DNA from: Aralia elata
Lineage: Eukaryota > Streptophyta > Magnoliopsida > Apiales > Araliaceae
Length of the DNA: 64,000 nucleotides
Assembly: GCA_034770075.1 (NCBI GenBank)
Contig: JAVJAP010000143.1
Coordinates: forward strand, 2,232,001 to 2,296,000
Reading direction: 5' to 3'
This document shows positions 46,194-58,777 of this stretch, piece after piece (within the stretch, counting starts at the first letter, position 1; each line of letters opens with the position of its first letter). Position numbers and translations under genes: made by a program. The notes beneath the pieces were generated by a model. The model had not been told where the DNA came from and did no database searches. It saw nothing but the letters and a program-made list of their open reading frames with translations.

Positions 46194-48659
46194 CTATGGC
46201 ACTTCCCCTTGCACCACAAACAACTGCTCATCCAGAAAGGATTCATTAATTTCAACTTTGCCTTCTATCTCCCTTTCCGGCTGCTCTAGTCGAGACAAGT
46301 GGTCTGCCACTTTGTTTTCGGTACCCTTCCTATCCTTGATCTCCAAATCAAATTCTTGCAAAAGCAATTTCCACCTGATCAACCTGGGCTTTGCATCCTT
46401 CTTCGCCACTAAGTGTCGAATTGCTGAGTGATCCGTATACACTATTACCTTTGTGCCTATCAAATATGACCGGAATTTATCAAAGGCATACACCACTACC
46501 AATAACTCTTTCTCTGTGGTGTTGTAGTTTAACTGTGCATCTGTAAGGGTCTTGCTGGCATAGTATATCACATGAAATATCTTCTCCTTCCTTTGCCCCA
46601 AAACAGCCCCTACTGCGTAATCACTGGCATCACACATCAGCTCAAACGGCAACGCCCAATCTGGTGCTGTGATAACTGGTGCTGATGTTAACTTATTCTT
46701 TAAATGCTCAAATGCCCTCATGCAAGCCTCATCAAAATTAAACTGTGCATCCTTCTCCAATAAACTACACAATGGTTTAGTTATCTTGGATAAGTACTTG
46801 ATGAATCTGCGGTAGAAGCCTGCATGACCAAGAAAACTGCGGACACCTCTTACTGACGTGGGTGGAGGTAAATTCTCAATCGTTTCCAGCTTTGCCCTGT
46901 CCACCTCAATGCCTTTCTTCGACACTTTGTGTCCCAGTATGACTCCTTCTTGTACCATAAAATGACACTTCTCCCAATTCAATACTAAATTTGTTTCAAC
47001 ACATCTCTTTAAAACCATTACCAAATTTTCAAGACAGAGATCGAAAGAATCACCAAATACCGAAAAGTCGTCCATAAATACCTCAACATTCTGTTCGACC
47101 ATGTCTGAAAAAATCGCTGTCATACATCTCTGAAAAGTGGCTGGAGCATTGCACAACCCGAAAGACATTCTTCTAAAGGCAAAAGTGTCGTATGGACATG
47201 TAAAAGTAGTCTTTTCCTGGTCTTCTGGAGCTATCGTAATCTGATTGTAGCCTGAATACCCATCCAGAAGGCAATAGTACTCATGACCCGCCAGTCGGTC
47301 CAACATCTGATCGATAAACGGAAGTGGAAAATGGTCCTTCCTTGTAGCTTTGTTAAGCTTGCGGTAGTCCATGCAAATTCTCCACCCTGTTACGGTTCGC
47401 GTTGGGATCAGCTCGTTATTCTCATTGGTGACAACGGTCATTCCACCCTTCTTTGGTACGCACTGCACAGGGCTCACCCATGAACTGTCCGAAATTGGGT
47501 AGATTATTCCCGCATCCATCCATTTCAGAATCTCTTTCTTAACCACTTCTTTCATTATAGGATTTAGCCTTCTTTGTTGTTCAACTGTCGGCTTGCTACC
47601 ATCTTCCAGTAAGATCTTATGCATGCAAAAAGACGGGCTTATCCCCTTGATATCGGCTATGGTCCATCCAATAGCTGATTTAAACTCTCTAAGCACTCGT
47701 AGCAGTTTTTCCTCCTGAAAAGATGTTAGTGCAGAAGAAATAATCACAGGTAGCTTTGAATCTTTATTTAAAATTACGTACCTGAGATGTTCTGGAAGTG
47801 GTTTAAGTTCAAGTTCGGGAGGTATCTCAAGAGATGGTTTCAACTTTACCGATGTCTCTCCCACTTTCGTAAGTGGCTCGATAGGTGTTCTGAATTTTCT
47901 GAATTTGGGGGTGGTATCCAAATATTGCACAAGTTCGGCACATTCTTCATCCTCCAAATCTGAATTTTCAGCAATCACTCTCTGCAGTGGTTCATAGCCC
48001 AACAAACTTTCAACTTCGTCATGAACTATACTATCCACCAAGTATACTCTGAAGCATTTTTCTTCATCGGTTGGGAGCTTCATTGCTTTGAAGACGTTAA
48101 ACGTCACCTCCTGATCATGTACCCACATTGTAAGCTCCCCTTTCTGCACGTCTATCAAAGTTCTCCCCGTGGCTAGGAATGGTCTCCCTAGTATGATTGG
48201 TATATTTTTGTCTTCCTCATAATCCAGAATGATGAAGTCCGCCAGAAAGATAAATTTGTCCACTTTCACCAGTACGTCCTCCACTATCCCCCGTGGATAT
48301 GTGATAGATCTATCAGCTAGCTGTAGGGAAATATTCGTTGGCCTTGGTTCCGGCAATCCTAACTGACTAAATACTGACAACGGCATCAGGTTGATACTTG
48401 CCCCAAGATCACACAAGCATTTATCGAAGCTCATCTTTCCGATCGTGCATGGGATTGTGAAACTGCCCGGATCTTTCAGCTTTGGTGGTAATTTACGCTG
48501 AAGCACTGCACTGCATTCCTCTGTCAAGGCCACTGTCTCAAATTCGTCTAACCTTCTTTTTCTTGACAGTATACCCTTCATGAACTTTGCATAACTTGGC
48601 ATTTGTTCCAATGCCTCCGCGAAGGGTATGTTGATCTGCAGTTTCTTAAAAACCTCCAA
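46194..48659 (-). pseudogene. TE8 protease, reverse transcriptase and RNase H
   Basis: 821 open codons. Protease: CDLGASINLMPLS and IPIILGRPFLATGRTLIDV (about residues 80-170). Reverse transcriptase: CVPKKGGMTVVTNEN, CMDYRKLNKATRKDHFPLPF, LLDGYSGYNQITIA and FMDDFSVFGDSFD (about residues 380-560). RNase H: ELMCDASDYAVGAVLG, TEKELLVVVYAFDKF and NKVADHLSRLE (to about 800). All catalytic motifs seen are intact. It is joined to gag in the parent element, but a one-base loss in a T-run near 48664 breaks the frame. Confidence 0.92.
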
Positions 48660-50353
48660 AACTTTCTGAACTGTTTATCGTCCCTCTGCTTGTTCAATCT
48701 CTGGGGATACGGTACTTGAGGGTGAACTTGTGGTACTGTATTCACGGGCTTCTTATCTGAACTAGCTTTCTCCTTCTTTACTTGTTGCAACTCGGGCTCA
48801 TCCTTCTTCTCTTTCTGTTCAGCTTCAATTTCTATCTCAGTTTCTACCCCAGTGTCATCCCCCTGTACACTCGGTGCTGCTGTTTCTGGTGCATTTCCTG
48901 AATATTGCTTTCCCGATCTGAGTGTAATGGCCTGACACTGTTCCTTACCTTCTCTCCGTGGATTTGCCTCTGTGTTACTTGGCAATGAACTCTGGGGCCT
49001 GCTATTAATCATAGTCGCCATTTGCCCCATCTGAGCTTCCAGATTTTTAATAGCCACTGTCTGGCTTTTGATCCTCACCTCTGTATTTGCCATGTACTTT
49101 AACATCATCTCCTCCATTTCTGATTTCTTTCCTTGCTGAGGTGCATATGGAGTAGGATGTTGTTGTTGAGAATATCCTGGTGGAAAAGGTGGTCGTGGAG
49201 TGAACTGTTGTTGCGCTGACTGAGATGGAAACTGTTGATTCTGCTGAAACTGCTGCTGCTGATTTCCTTGATTATTTGACCAACTAAAGTTTGGATGATT
49301 GCGGTTGTTGGGGTGGTATGTGTTCTGAAACTGACCTTGGTATTTCCTATAAGTGTTCACATACTGCACCGACTCCGAGTTGATAACACATTGATCTGTT
49401 GAGTGCGACCCCGCGCAAATCTCACATACGAAGGCAACTGACTTAGCTTTGCTTTTCAACAACGAATCTATCTTCTTTGCCATAGCCGCCATCTGTGCTG
49501 ACAACTGGGTAATAGCATCCACTTCCAACAAACCTGCAACTCTAGGCTGTGATGTTCTGGCTGTAGGATTCTGGAAATCATTTGCTGCCATAGTCTCAAT
49601 AAGGTTATAAGCCTCGTCATAGCTCTTTGCTCCTAGAGCTCCACCTGCAGCTGCATCTACCATCTGCCTAGACTGCCATCCCAATCCATTATAAAATGTG
49701 TTGATCACCATCCAATCTAGCATCCCATGGCGTGGACACTTCCTTAGCATCTCCTTATACCTATCCCAAGCCTCGTATAAGGACTCACCTTGTTGTTGCT
49801 CAAATTGAGAAATTGTTGTCCTTAGTTTTGCAGTTTTAGCCATTGGGAAAAACTTGGCTAGAAATGTTTGTGCTAGGTCCTCCCATGTAGTGATTGATCC
49901 TGCAGGCGAAGAATGAAGCCAACTTCTTGCTCTATCCCTTAATGAAAATGGAAACAGTCTTAGTCGAATGGCATCCTCCGTCACCCCGTTGTATCTGAAT
50001 GTATCACAAATTTCAATGAAACTCAAAAGATGCTCATTAGGATCGTCTATAGCAGCACCCCCAAACTGGACCTAATTCTGCACCATTTGAATGGTTCCTG
50101 GTTTAATCTCAAAGGTATTTGCTGCTATTGCCGGTCTGACTATGCGAGACTGCAATCCAATGATGTTTGGCATGGAATAGTCCCTCAAAGCTTTATGTTC
50201 CTCTCTTTGCTCGATTCTCTGTTCCTCCGCCATCTTCGGAATAGTTCTTTCTAATTGTGCTTGTAAATTCCTACGCACTCTTGCTTTCCAACCTCTTCCG
50301 TCAATATTATCCTGAGCTGGTGTCAATTCTGAGTTGGATGATCGTGTGTGCAT
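48578..50353 (-). pseudogene. TE8 gag
   Basis: Starts at the ATG at 50353 (MHTRSSNSELTPAQ). The gag core shows LLSFIEICDTFRYNG, RLRLFPFSLRDRARSWLHSS and EDLAQTFLAKFFP; a zinc-knuckle variant CEICAGSHSTDQC follows, then a glutamine/asparagine-rich stretch and MGQMATMINSRPQSSLPSN. A TAG at 50072-50074 interrupts the N-terminal quarter. The frame is otherwise open to 48578, after the frameshift near 48664. Confidence 0.88.
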
Positions 50354-50475
50354 AAAAATTCTACAAGTACCTGAACCCAAAACAAAAATAAAAATGGAAA
50401 TGAGAAAAGATTAGAGTTGTCTAAGTCAAACAATATAGCTTAAAACTGATGATAATAATAAAAATCTAACGCCTG

Positions 50476-50493
50476 TCCCCGACAACGGTGCCA
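50476..50493 (-). other. TE8 primer-binding site (Asp-tRNA type)
   Basis: TGGCACCGTTGTCGGGGA on the minus strand, a variant of the Athila site, six bases from the LTR edge at 50500. Confidence 0.85.
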
Positions 50494-50499
50494 AAAACT

Positions 50500-51833
50500 T
50501 GTTGCCCCTTTTTAAGTCTTAAATAAAAGAGCTATAACTCACGCAAGTATACGTGGTCAACAAGTAATACAGAGGAAGTAAAGTATCGTCCCACAGAGAT
50601 AGGATTAAATTAATTCACTATGCATCAGTTCTATCACTATACTTATTTGCCTAAACTATTGTCTTACTTTTGGTGACAAAATTATTTCTATATTAATTAA
50701 TAACTAAATATGCAAAGACTAACGAAATATATCAAGCTTGGAATTAATGGGATCCTAACTTCATTTAATAGTTCATCTAATTACCACTATCATGCTAGTA
50801 AGTTCATATATCAAGAAAAGTAGCCAAGGACACTAAAATAGACATAACCATTTGTCAATGCATTATGACCTACTTACATAATATCTATACTTAATAGACA
50901 CCATGTAATCACCACTAGAACCAAAATCACTATATTTCTATGTGAAATTGTAATTATATTGATTTTAAGCACAAGTCCTTATTTTGACTCTTACGGTGAA
51001 ACAATATATTTCTATCTGACTCACATAATATTAAGCTATCCAATTAAGCCTCATATTCGCAAGCTATCATGATTACAATCCATACTTATATGTTATTTTT
51101 CAATTCCATACAAGTACTGAAGTCGAATGGTGATGAAGCATTGATACATGCAAAACAATCATGATAGAAATTCCTTATGATATGCAAAACAATCTAACAA
51201 TCAAGCTTATAATTAGACTACATATTAAAATCCGTTAGAATCCCATAATGGAGATTAGTTCATGTCTGAACCAAAAGCCATTATAGGATCAAATCTACAC
51301 ATGGAAAATAAACAATCAATTGAATAAAGAAGAAGTAGATTGATCAAACCCAATTGTGAATAAAATTCCAAAGTAAGCTTAAACCCACATCAAAATCCAG
51401 TGCCTGAACAAAAAGTAATCCACAATATATCTCTCCGTCCTCTCTAAAGTAAAAATAGATTAATTATAATAAGAGTCTCCAAGTTCCTTCCTAGGGTTTC
51501 CTTCTCACTATCTGATCAATATTGACTAGAATCCTCTTCCGAATTGGCTTCCTTTTCCTCCTTCAGCTGAACTTTAGCACCCAAAAACGTGAACTAGCGC
51601 CTCTGGCGCTTGGCTAGTACTATTCCTAGCGCTTCTGGTGCTAGCCCATGCCCACATAATTACAAAAATGCCACCAAGTGTATTTTAAGATCCAAATTTA
51701 CCCTTTTACCCCTCCAGCTCCAACCTACAATAAATAAACACCAAAAACAAGTAAAATAATACTACAAACACTTAAAGACCACAATAATTAAGCCTAACAA
51801 TACCTGATTCGTAGGTATAAAACTCACTCATCA
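50500..51833 (-). repeat. TE8 5' LTR
   Basis: Plus-strand edges TGTTGCCCC and CACTCATCA, followed by CTCCA (51834-51838). Palindromes start at 51596 and 51628, again 32 bp apart. Confidence 0.9.
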
Positions 51834-52322
51834 CTCCACAGGATACCTAAACACCCTTCGTTCTAGGACCTCAAATGCAGTCCTACACTTTTTGTCAACT
51901 CTGTACACCTGCATTTGTGCATCCTTTTTCTCCTTCTGGGTGTTCTGAAGAAGGGTCCACAGACGACGAGTCGTATCTCTCTCACTCTTCAGTAAACCTG
52001 AAGCGATGCCTGTCCGAGAGTTAGCAGCCTCTAACTCTTCCATTGACTACTGAACTAACCTAATAACTATCTCTTCGTGTCTGTCGACACGCATCATCTG
52101 CCCTGCTCCAATTACTTCATCGGGTTCTGGATCTATCAGCTGTCCGTCTATAGGGTAATTAGCATCCTCAGCCTCTAATATTTCTTGGTCATGTAGGAGT
52201 TCTTCCTCCTCTGGATCCTCCTCTTCTAAATCTAGCTCAGAGGTAGCCGGCTCATAATCAGGCACTTCATCGGGCTCACTATCTGATAGCCATCCTACCA
52301 TGTGTTGATCTACTCCTGCCAT
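51834..52322 (-). pseudogene. TE7 extra ORF upstream of gag
   Basis: Starts at the ATG at 52322 (MAGVDQHMVGWLSDSEPDE), with acidic repeats (LDLEEEDPEEEELL), a TAG at 52047-52049, then a coiled coil (KSERDTTRRLWTLLQNTQKE) and the tail VFRYPVE, where TE8 is inserted. The tail continues for about 22 codons at 40071-40003. The layout (acidic region, coiled coil, 'RVF-YP' tail) is that of the TE3 and TE9 ORFs, though sequence identity is low. Confidence 0.65.
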
Positions 52323-52478
52323 CCTACAAAAGAATTTTAATTTGTTTAGTATTATGGGGAGACAAATTTACACATAAGATAAAGCTTTTAAGATTATTTT
52401 ATGTATGATTAAGTATTTTACGGACTCAAAGACTATATCCTAAGGTATTTCCTAACTAACTTAGAGCTATAATCTACA

Positions 52479-52490
52479 GCTCTGATATCA
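52479..52490 (-). other. TE7 primer-binding site
   Basis: TGATATCAGAGC on the minus strand, one base off the usual initiator-Met site, three bases from the LTR edge at 52494. Confidence 0.7.
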
Positions 52491-53849
52491 ACCTGTGATG
52501 CCCCCAAATCTTTACACTCTCCTGTAGCAGATCTGGTGTTCATGTGAAACTATACAACTATAAATATTCAATAAAATATGACTTCTATCTATCCAAGGTT
52601 CACAGTATCCCATAACAGGTACTAGTTCCTGCCAGAACGTTGTCTGTGTTTGGATACCCTCACTTGGATGTATAGATTCATATCTAACGAATACCTCTTT
52701 CATATTTATATTCTCTATCTATCTGACATTCACAGTATTAATGATAAGATTGTCCATAGAACCGAGGGGCGCATTCCGGTAAAGATGGCACCTTACCGAC
52801 GCTCATTAAGTGTAACCCCAGAGCTTATAGGACTTTCAACATCATTTAAATACCCTCATTCAGATGTATAGTTCGTATAGATACTATATCTAACTTAGTA
52901 CAACTATGCTAAATAAAATAAAGATCAGAGTATAACGCAATAGATGAAATAAAGGATCATAATATATTACATATCATTTGGTTCGATTACATTGTTCTCA
53001 GTACTAAGTTATTACAACAAAACCCTTTAAAAGACTTAGATTATTCAAAAGCAGTTAATAAAACTAGTAAGCATGCCCTTTTCCTTTATCTGTCCCAGAA
53101 GTGCTAGGGATATCATTTAAAACTGCAAAAGAAGATATCCGCAAGAATGAGCTGCAAATGCTCAGCAAGTTCATTTGAAAATGTAAACACAATGTGTTTG
53201 ATTTGAAAGATGTCAGGTGATGTATAATTGATACTGAGGGTTATGTACCGGAACTATATATTTCAATTTGTTATATCAGTTTTCAATGACTTAGAACTTT
53301 TTGAGTTCGGATATCTGGTAGGTGATCAGCCTCACCAATATCCTAGGAGTATGCATATCATCCTACCACATTTTTGGTCAATTTAACTTAATTGCCAATT
53401 TTGGTCAATTCATTTAATTGCCAAATTAAACCTTATTTGATGGTTTGTCGGACCACCTTCCATCCACGGTGTCCCTTTTACTCAGTATAGATGTCATACC
53501 AAAATAATTTGGCTTGACACAATAAATTTAAGCTCAAACAATCAATAAATGATTTCATTTCTTAAGTTATGCTGAACAAGTAGCAATAACTTCACAATAA
53601 TTGATGGCAAGACATAAATGAATTGCTCAATATAAGTTGAGAAAAGTTAGGACACTCGCCTTAGCGTAGTTCGTTAAAATTTAAGACAGTTGGTCAACGT
53701 ACGTAGTCTACGTATACCAATAATAAGCGTTAGCACGTATATAAACATGTATTACGCTAATCTATATAAGTTTTATTAAGGTTCGACATCAATTCGGTAT
53801 CTCGGTCGCGTCCTTAATCAATTAAACACATAGGTTGTTCGATAAAACT

Positions 53850-54620
53850 TCATTTGGAAGCTTAATTATTAGTATAAATAATTTATTTATTACATTTTTA
53901 GAAGCTTGATATTATTTTTAAATAATTTTCAGAAGCTTGGAAGTATTTTTAAATAATTTTACAAGCTTAGGAATATTTTTAAATGATTTAATTATCATTT
54001 AGAATATTTTTAAAACATTTAATATGTTATCTAAATAATTTATTTGTCATTTAGAATATTTTTAGATACCTAAAATATAAAATAAATAATTTATTTATTA
54101 TTTATAATATTTTTAGAAAGATAGAATATTATTTAAATGATTTATTTTATCATTAATAATATTTTTAGAATTTATTTTATCATTATAATAATTTAATTAT
54201 TACTTATAATAATTTTCTAAACTTAATTTAATATTTAAATGATTTAATTATCATTTAAAGAAATTTTTAAATACTTAATATATTATTTAAATGATTTTAT
54301 TTATCATTAATAATATTTAAATATTTGATATTTTATTTAATTATTATAGATAATAATTTTATTTACCTTAATATCATTTTTAAATAATTAATATAATTAT
54401 TAAATGATTTTATATTATTTTTAAATAATTAATGTAATTATTAAATGATTTATTATAATTATTATTATTATTTAATTAAATTAAATAATAATTCAGAAAT
54501 ATATAAAAATATTAAAAATAATTTTTTTATAATTAAAAATGAATTTTTGAATATAATTATTAATTATTAATATTTATTTATTATTTTATAATTTATTTGA
54601 TTAATTTTTATTTTATTTTT
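53850..54620. repeat. AT-rich degenerate tandem repeats in TE7 LTR
   Basis: Almost pure A/T, with recurring TTTAAATAATTTATTTATCA-like and AGAATATTTTTA-like words at irregular intervals of roughly 40-60 bp. No coding potential. Confidence 0.75.
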
Positions 54621-54629
54621 ATTAAAAAT

Positions 54630-54655
54630 CCGTCGCTAAAGGGCTTTAGCGACGG
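54630..54655. repeat. Perfect palindrome in TE7 LTR
   Basis: Arms CCGTCGCTAAAG and CTTTAGCGACGG are separated by GG, with a related half (TCGTCGCTAAAG) about 40 bp further on. Confidence 0.9.
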
Positions 54656-57549
54656 TCTGCATGTGTGCATAGTTATCTGGGTTTGGTGATGAATTTCGTC
54701 GCTAAAGGTGTTCTTTAATGAAGAACAGTTGGTCAATATCCAGTTGGGACTTTTGACCTCAAATTTCTCTCAGCTAGGTTATTGTTTGAGTTTAATTTTT
54801 GTTGCTTGTTATACTAGACATGGCCAGGTACAACGACATATGTTAAACAAGATAAAAAAATATCATATGTGTAAGATTTGTTCCGGTCAAACCCCCCTGT
54901 TCATGTTGTTCTTGAGTTTCTGGGTTACCCAGAAACTGATCTAGCATGAACGGTCAACGCAGTTTGACTGCTAATAGATTCCATTTCTTGTTAGCTTAAT
55001 GTGTTTTAATGGTTTAAAGTTGTAGTTTACATACTAGAGATCATGTATATATCAAGAAACCACATATTATATATCCTATAGGCACGATCTGGGCGCTTTG
55101 AAAAATTGTCAGAACACTGTCAGAGTGTTCTTCAAGTTTCTGGGTAACCCAGAAACAGGTTTTCATGGTTGGTCAATGGGTTTTGACCATTAATAACTTT
55201 CATCCTAGATATAATTTAACCATCCTACCAATTGGATCTTAAAGCTAACATGGCATACTATTGATTCATGCTTTAAAACACATCAAACAAACATTTTAAG
55301 CCGATCAAAAGCTCTGACAAAAAGGCCTGTCAGACTGTTCTTGACTGCCAAGAACAGTTTGAGTTTTTGATCAAATTCGACCATTTAAACGTTATGGTTG
55401 TTTGTTTAACTAACCCAGATCATCATATAACATGTTTACACATAACCCTAAACATCTAAAACACGAAAATTTTACAGGCTTAAAGATCAAACATAAAATT
55501 AGGGTTTTGCACCTTTTTCTTCAAATTTTGATCTCTGATCTTTACTACTGATCTTTGGCTTGTAGAGGCTGGTTTAGGTTTAAAGCTCAGCATCTCATTC
55601 TATTTATAGCCATTTGGAATTAGGGTTTCCTAGGCTAGTTTTCAAATTTTTGCCTCAAAAAATATCCTAGACTTGGGATTTGTGCTGCTCCCATTTGATC
55701 TAATTAACCTACTTGTGCTGGAGTGTGTCAAGCACAAGCTTGCACACTCCTAGCTTCATTTTCATTGGCTAGGATTTCATTTTTGATTTATTTTACTTAC
55801 TAATTAAAATTAGATTATTGTTAATCATGATTAGGATGTTAATTTAAGTTTAGTAATACCTTAATTAGGGTTATATATCATAATTAAGGTTTATCAATTC
55901 ATAATTTAAGGTTTAGATAACCTAATTAGAATTAGGGTTTCATAATTAGGTTTTAGGGTTTCTAATTTCACAATTAGGGTTTTAATCTTTCGTTTAGGGT
56001 TTAGTTCAATCTTAATAATTCATAATTAATATTATGATTCATTATTTAGAATCTAATTATATCAATTAAGATTCTTATACAATAATTAGGGTTTCGATTA
56101 GACAATTCGAATAAATATTACCAATTAGGGTTTTCAAATTAGTGTTTCTATTTCCGTTTAACATTCTAACCCTAATTAGCTTATTTTAGATTTTTATCAG
56201 TTAATATAATATTATATTAACTTCGAAGCACGACAAAGTACTTCGTCATTATCAAGTACGGCACAACAGCTTATAAAAATAATCTGCCGAGACGCTTCTC
56301 GGTGAATTCGCCGGAAGCACGACAAATCATTTTGTCCGATTAAGCACGACACAGCTGCTTGGCGAAAAAAATTTATTTGACCTAATTATTTAATAAAATA
56401 CACAATTACATAATACAAAGTCAGATCATGAAATTTCATTTATTAAACACATAATTTACATATACAGATATTATTAGGGTTCGGAATATTACAGTAATAG
56501 TGTTTTTGGTCAAACAAAAGTTATAATTAAATTAGTAAGGTTTAATTGAATTTATTTACTAATGGGTCTTATTAAATTGAAAGTGTGACAATGAAACTAT
56601 ATAGTATAATGGGTTATTAAAATAAATGGAAAAAGGGTTTTATTTTAGCTAAACCAAACAAGGCCTTGTGACCCTTGGTTGGTAAAAATAGATTTTTTTA
56701 TAGGGTCTAGCCAAACAAGCCCTTGTGACCCTTTAGCTTTCTAACTGATGAGGCTGTTTGGGTTTGTAACTGGTGAGTTGATAAAACCACGTGAAGTTTT
56801 ATCAGCTTACTTTCATAAGCCAAAGAAAAATACAGAGAAGAAGAGAGAAATTGAGAGAGGATTTTGGAAATTGGAAGCAAGAATTCAAGCAAAGAGGATT
56901 AACTAAGTTTTCAAAGCAATAAAAGGTGAATTCTAAATCCTAGTTATATTTTCTCAGAATACTTTACTGTAAAACTATTTCTTCAGTATATATGTTTTTT
57001 TACTCCTCTGTATGTGAATTTATTTACTTAATGCATGAATTACTTGGTTGTAATTAATAATATGCATGTATTAGTGATTATATAATATTTACAAACCAAT
57101 TTGAAGGAATTAATCCATGAAAGCATGTTTTAAAAATAGTGTTTTGGTTTTATAGAGTTTCACTTTCATATATAGATTATATGTATGAAAATTGATGTTC
57201 AAGTTGTTTATTAATTGGTAAATTGACTCTTGATTATGATAATATAATGAAAAACGAAAAGAATGCAAGTGGAATAGATTAAAATGGTTTAGAGATGAAT
57301 TCACAGTGTTCAATTTCATCAAATGGGCCAAAATATGAATATTTTGTATAAACAGTGAATTTTTGGTCTTTAATTACTTGGTTATATGTGTTATAATGAT
57401 TAGAATTGTTAGAAACATATTGGGTAATTGTTTTACAACATGTTTGATGTTTGGGTATGTTTAATTTGTGAGTCGGATGGTAGAATTTAGGAAATTTGGT
57501 CTGGAAATTTCACTGGTTCGCGAACTGTACGAACTGTCAGTCGGGTCCA

Positions 57550-57675
57550 CCGCCCCGGCGGTGGAAATGTACTGGAATTAGCGCCCCGGCGGTATGAATG
57601 AACTAAATTCATCGCCCTGTTGGTAGCCTCGCCCCGGCGATGGTTTGTGAAGGAATCCACCGCCCCGGCGGTGGA
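57550..57675. repeat. Palindrome array in TE9 LTR
   Basis: Five sites of type CCGCCCCGGCGG have CCC(C) cores at 57553, 57584, 57615, 57632 and 57663; spacings are 31, 31, 17 and 31 bp. Read on the sense strand, TE3 has 31, 31, 17, 32, so the arrangement is shared by the two copies. Confidence 0.9.
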
Positions 57676-58585
57676 ATAAGAAATGAAAATTTTCCTTTTC
57701 TTTTTGATTTTGCTATATAGTCAGTGCATGTTTAAAACTTAGACTAAGGTATCAAATGATTAATGAGATACCACAATGGATGATAAGCGAATACATATTG
57801 AATATCAAATGACAATTGATATATTAAAAATGAAAATGGATAGGAACGAATTCTAAAGTGCTTATAATACTGTAACTAATTATTGTTACCGCTTTATAAA
57901 CGGAATGTATAGGTTGATTAAGGAACATAAATATTAACCTGTAATCTACGCACGAGGCAAGTTTTCTATCCTTATTCTCTTTATTTCGTTGAAAGCAAGT
58001 TTCCTAAATTTAACTTTTACTCGAGCAAGTTTCTTACTTTACTTTCATTGAGCAAGGTTATTAACCTTAGCTTATTATTGTTCAAGCAAGGTTGTTATAA
58101 TGTCAAATGCTTATGATTTATTCCAGTCATTTGTTAATCGATCATGAATCGTTATTCAAACTTTGAATATAAACTTATTGTACAATTTTATTGTTGAATC
58201 AAATGCTTAAGCGACTAGCAAACCCTTATTGATTCAGCTAGTCCATAGTTGATGAGCGTTTTAAAGACTTAGAATATCTTGAAGTTATTCCAAACCAAGT
58301 TTCTTTTGGTACAGATTATGTCGTTAAACTGAGATGAACAATCCTATCATAGGGGATTAATTACGTAACAACGTTAAAATGTTTGTGCACAATACATTAT
58401 ACAAATGGTTGATTCCCCGGAGTACGAGATGGACAGTCCATAGTCTATAAGACTGTTAAAGGTTACATTAGTGATACTTGTTAACCTAGGACATAGTTCG
58501 AGGTCTTATGACCCTCAGATTTACTTTTGATCCTGAAATCTAAATTCAATTCTTAAACCGAGTTTTCTATTGAGCTTTCAGTCCT

Positions 58586-58777
58586 TTGATTGTTGTAGAT
58601 TATTTTCAGAAAGGCTATTATACCTTAGTTAAAATCTACTTCATTGATTATTTAATTGTTGTTGTTATTATACTTGTGGGCAATTGTTTGCTCACCCTTG
58701 CAAAAAATATTACAGCTAAGACTGAGAAGTCGGATGAGTCGTCCACTAGTAAAGGCAAGGGTAAGATGCAGAAGTAA
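58586..58777 (+). other. Short conserved ORF in TE9 LTR
   Basis: 63 codons ending VGNCLLTLAKNITAKTEK...STSKGKGKMQK. The tail is conserved with TE3 (33053-33247). The N-terminal part is not conserved. The stop position is shared. Confidence 0.45.

Larger units (their letters stand above)
40072..51833 (-). mobile_element. TE8: complete Athila-type Ty3 retrotransposon (11.8 kb)
   Basis: On the minus strand: 5' LTR 51833-50500, primer site 50493-50476, gag, pol, 3' ORF, 3' UTR, polypurine tract and 3' LTR 41406-40072. LTR lengths are 1334 and 1335 bp, with roughly 25-30 differences by eye (about 2%). It is the same lineage as TE4, but a different family by LTR. Gag-pol carries stops and frameshifts listed under the parts. 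Confidence 0.95.
40003..56493 (-). mobile_element. TE7: Tekay-like element with a 4-kb LTR, split by TE8
   Basis: Minus-strand order: LTR 56493-52494, primer site 52479-52490, extra ORF 52322-51839, TE8 insertion with CTCCA duplications, then 69 bp more of the ORF (40071-40003) up to an abrupt junction with TE6 LTR sequence. Everything downstream (gag, pol, 3' LTR) has been deleted. Confidence 0.8.
52494..56493 (-). repeat. TE7 5' LTR (4.0 kb)
   Basis: Plus-strand edges TGTGATGCCCCC and GGAATATTACA. Its outer 1.56 kb match the TE10 LTR (62436-64000) in opposite orientation. It contains an AT-rich repetitive core (53850-54620), a perfect 12-bp-arm palindrome (54630-54655), three long dyads (54916-55357), many AGGGTTT boxes (55860-56130) and AAGCACGACA repeats (56225-56355). 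Confidence 0.85.

Noticed and set aside
54601..54720. DNA transposon terminal repeat suggested by CCGTCGCTAAAG
   Set aside because: The palindrome is internal to the TE7 LTR, and no matching distant inverted end or target duplication was seen.
55860..56130. Interstitial telomere tract
   Set aside because: AGGGTTT words are separated by irregular AT-rich DNA and never form a continuous tandem run.
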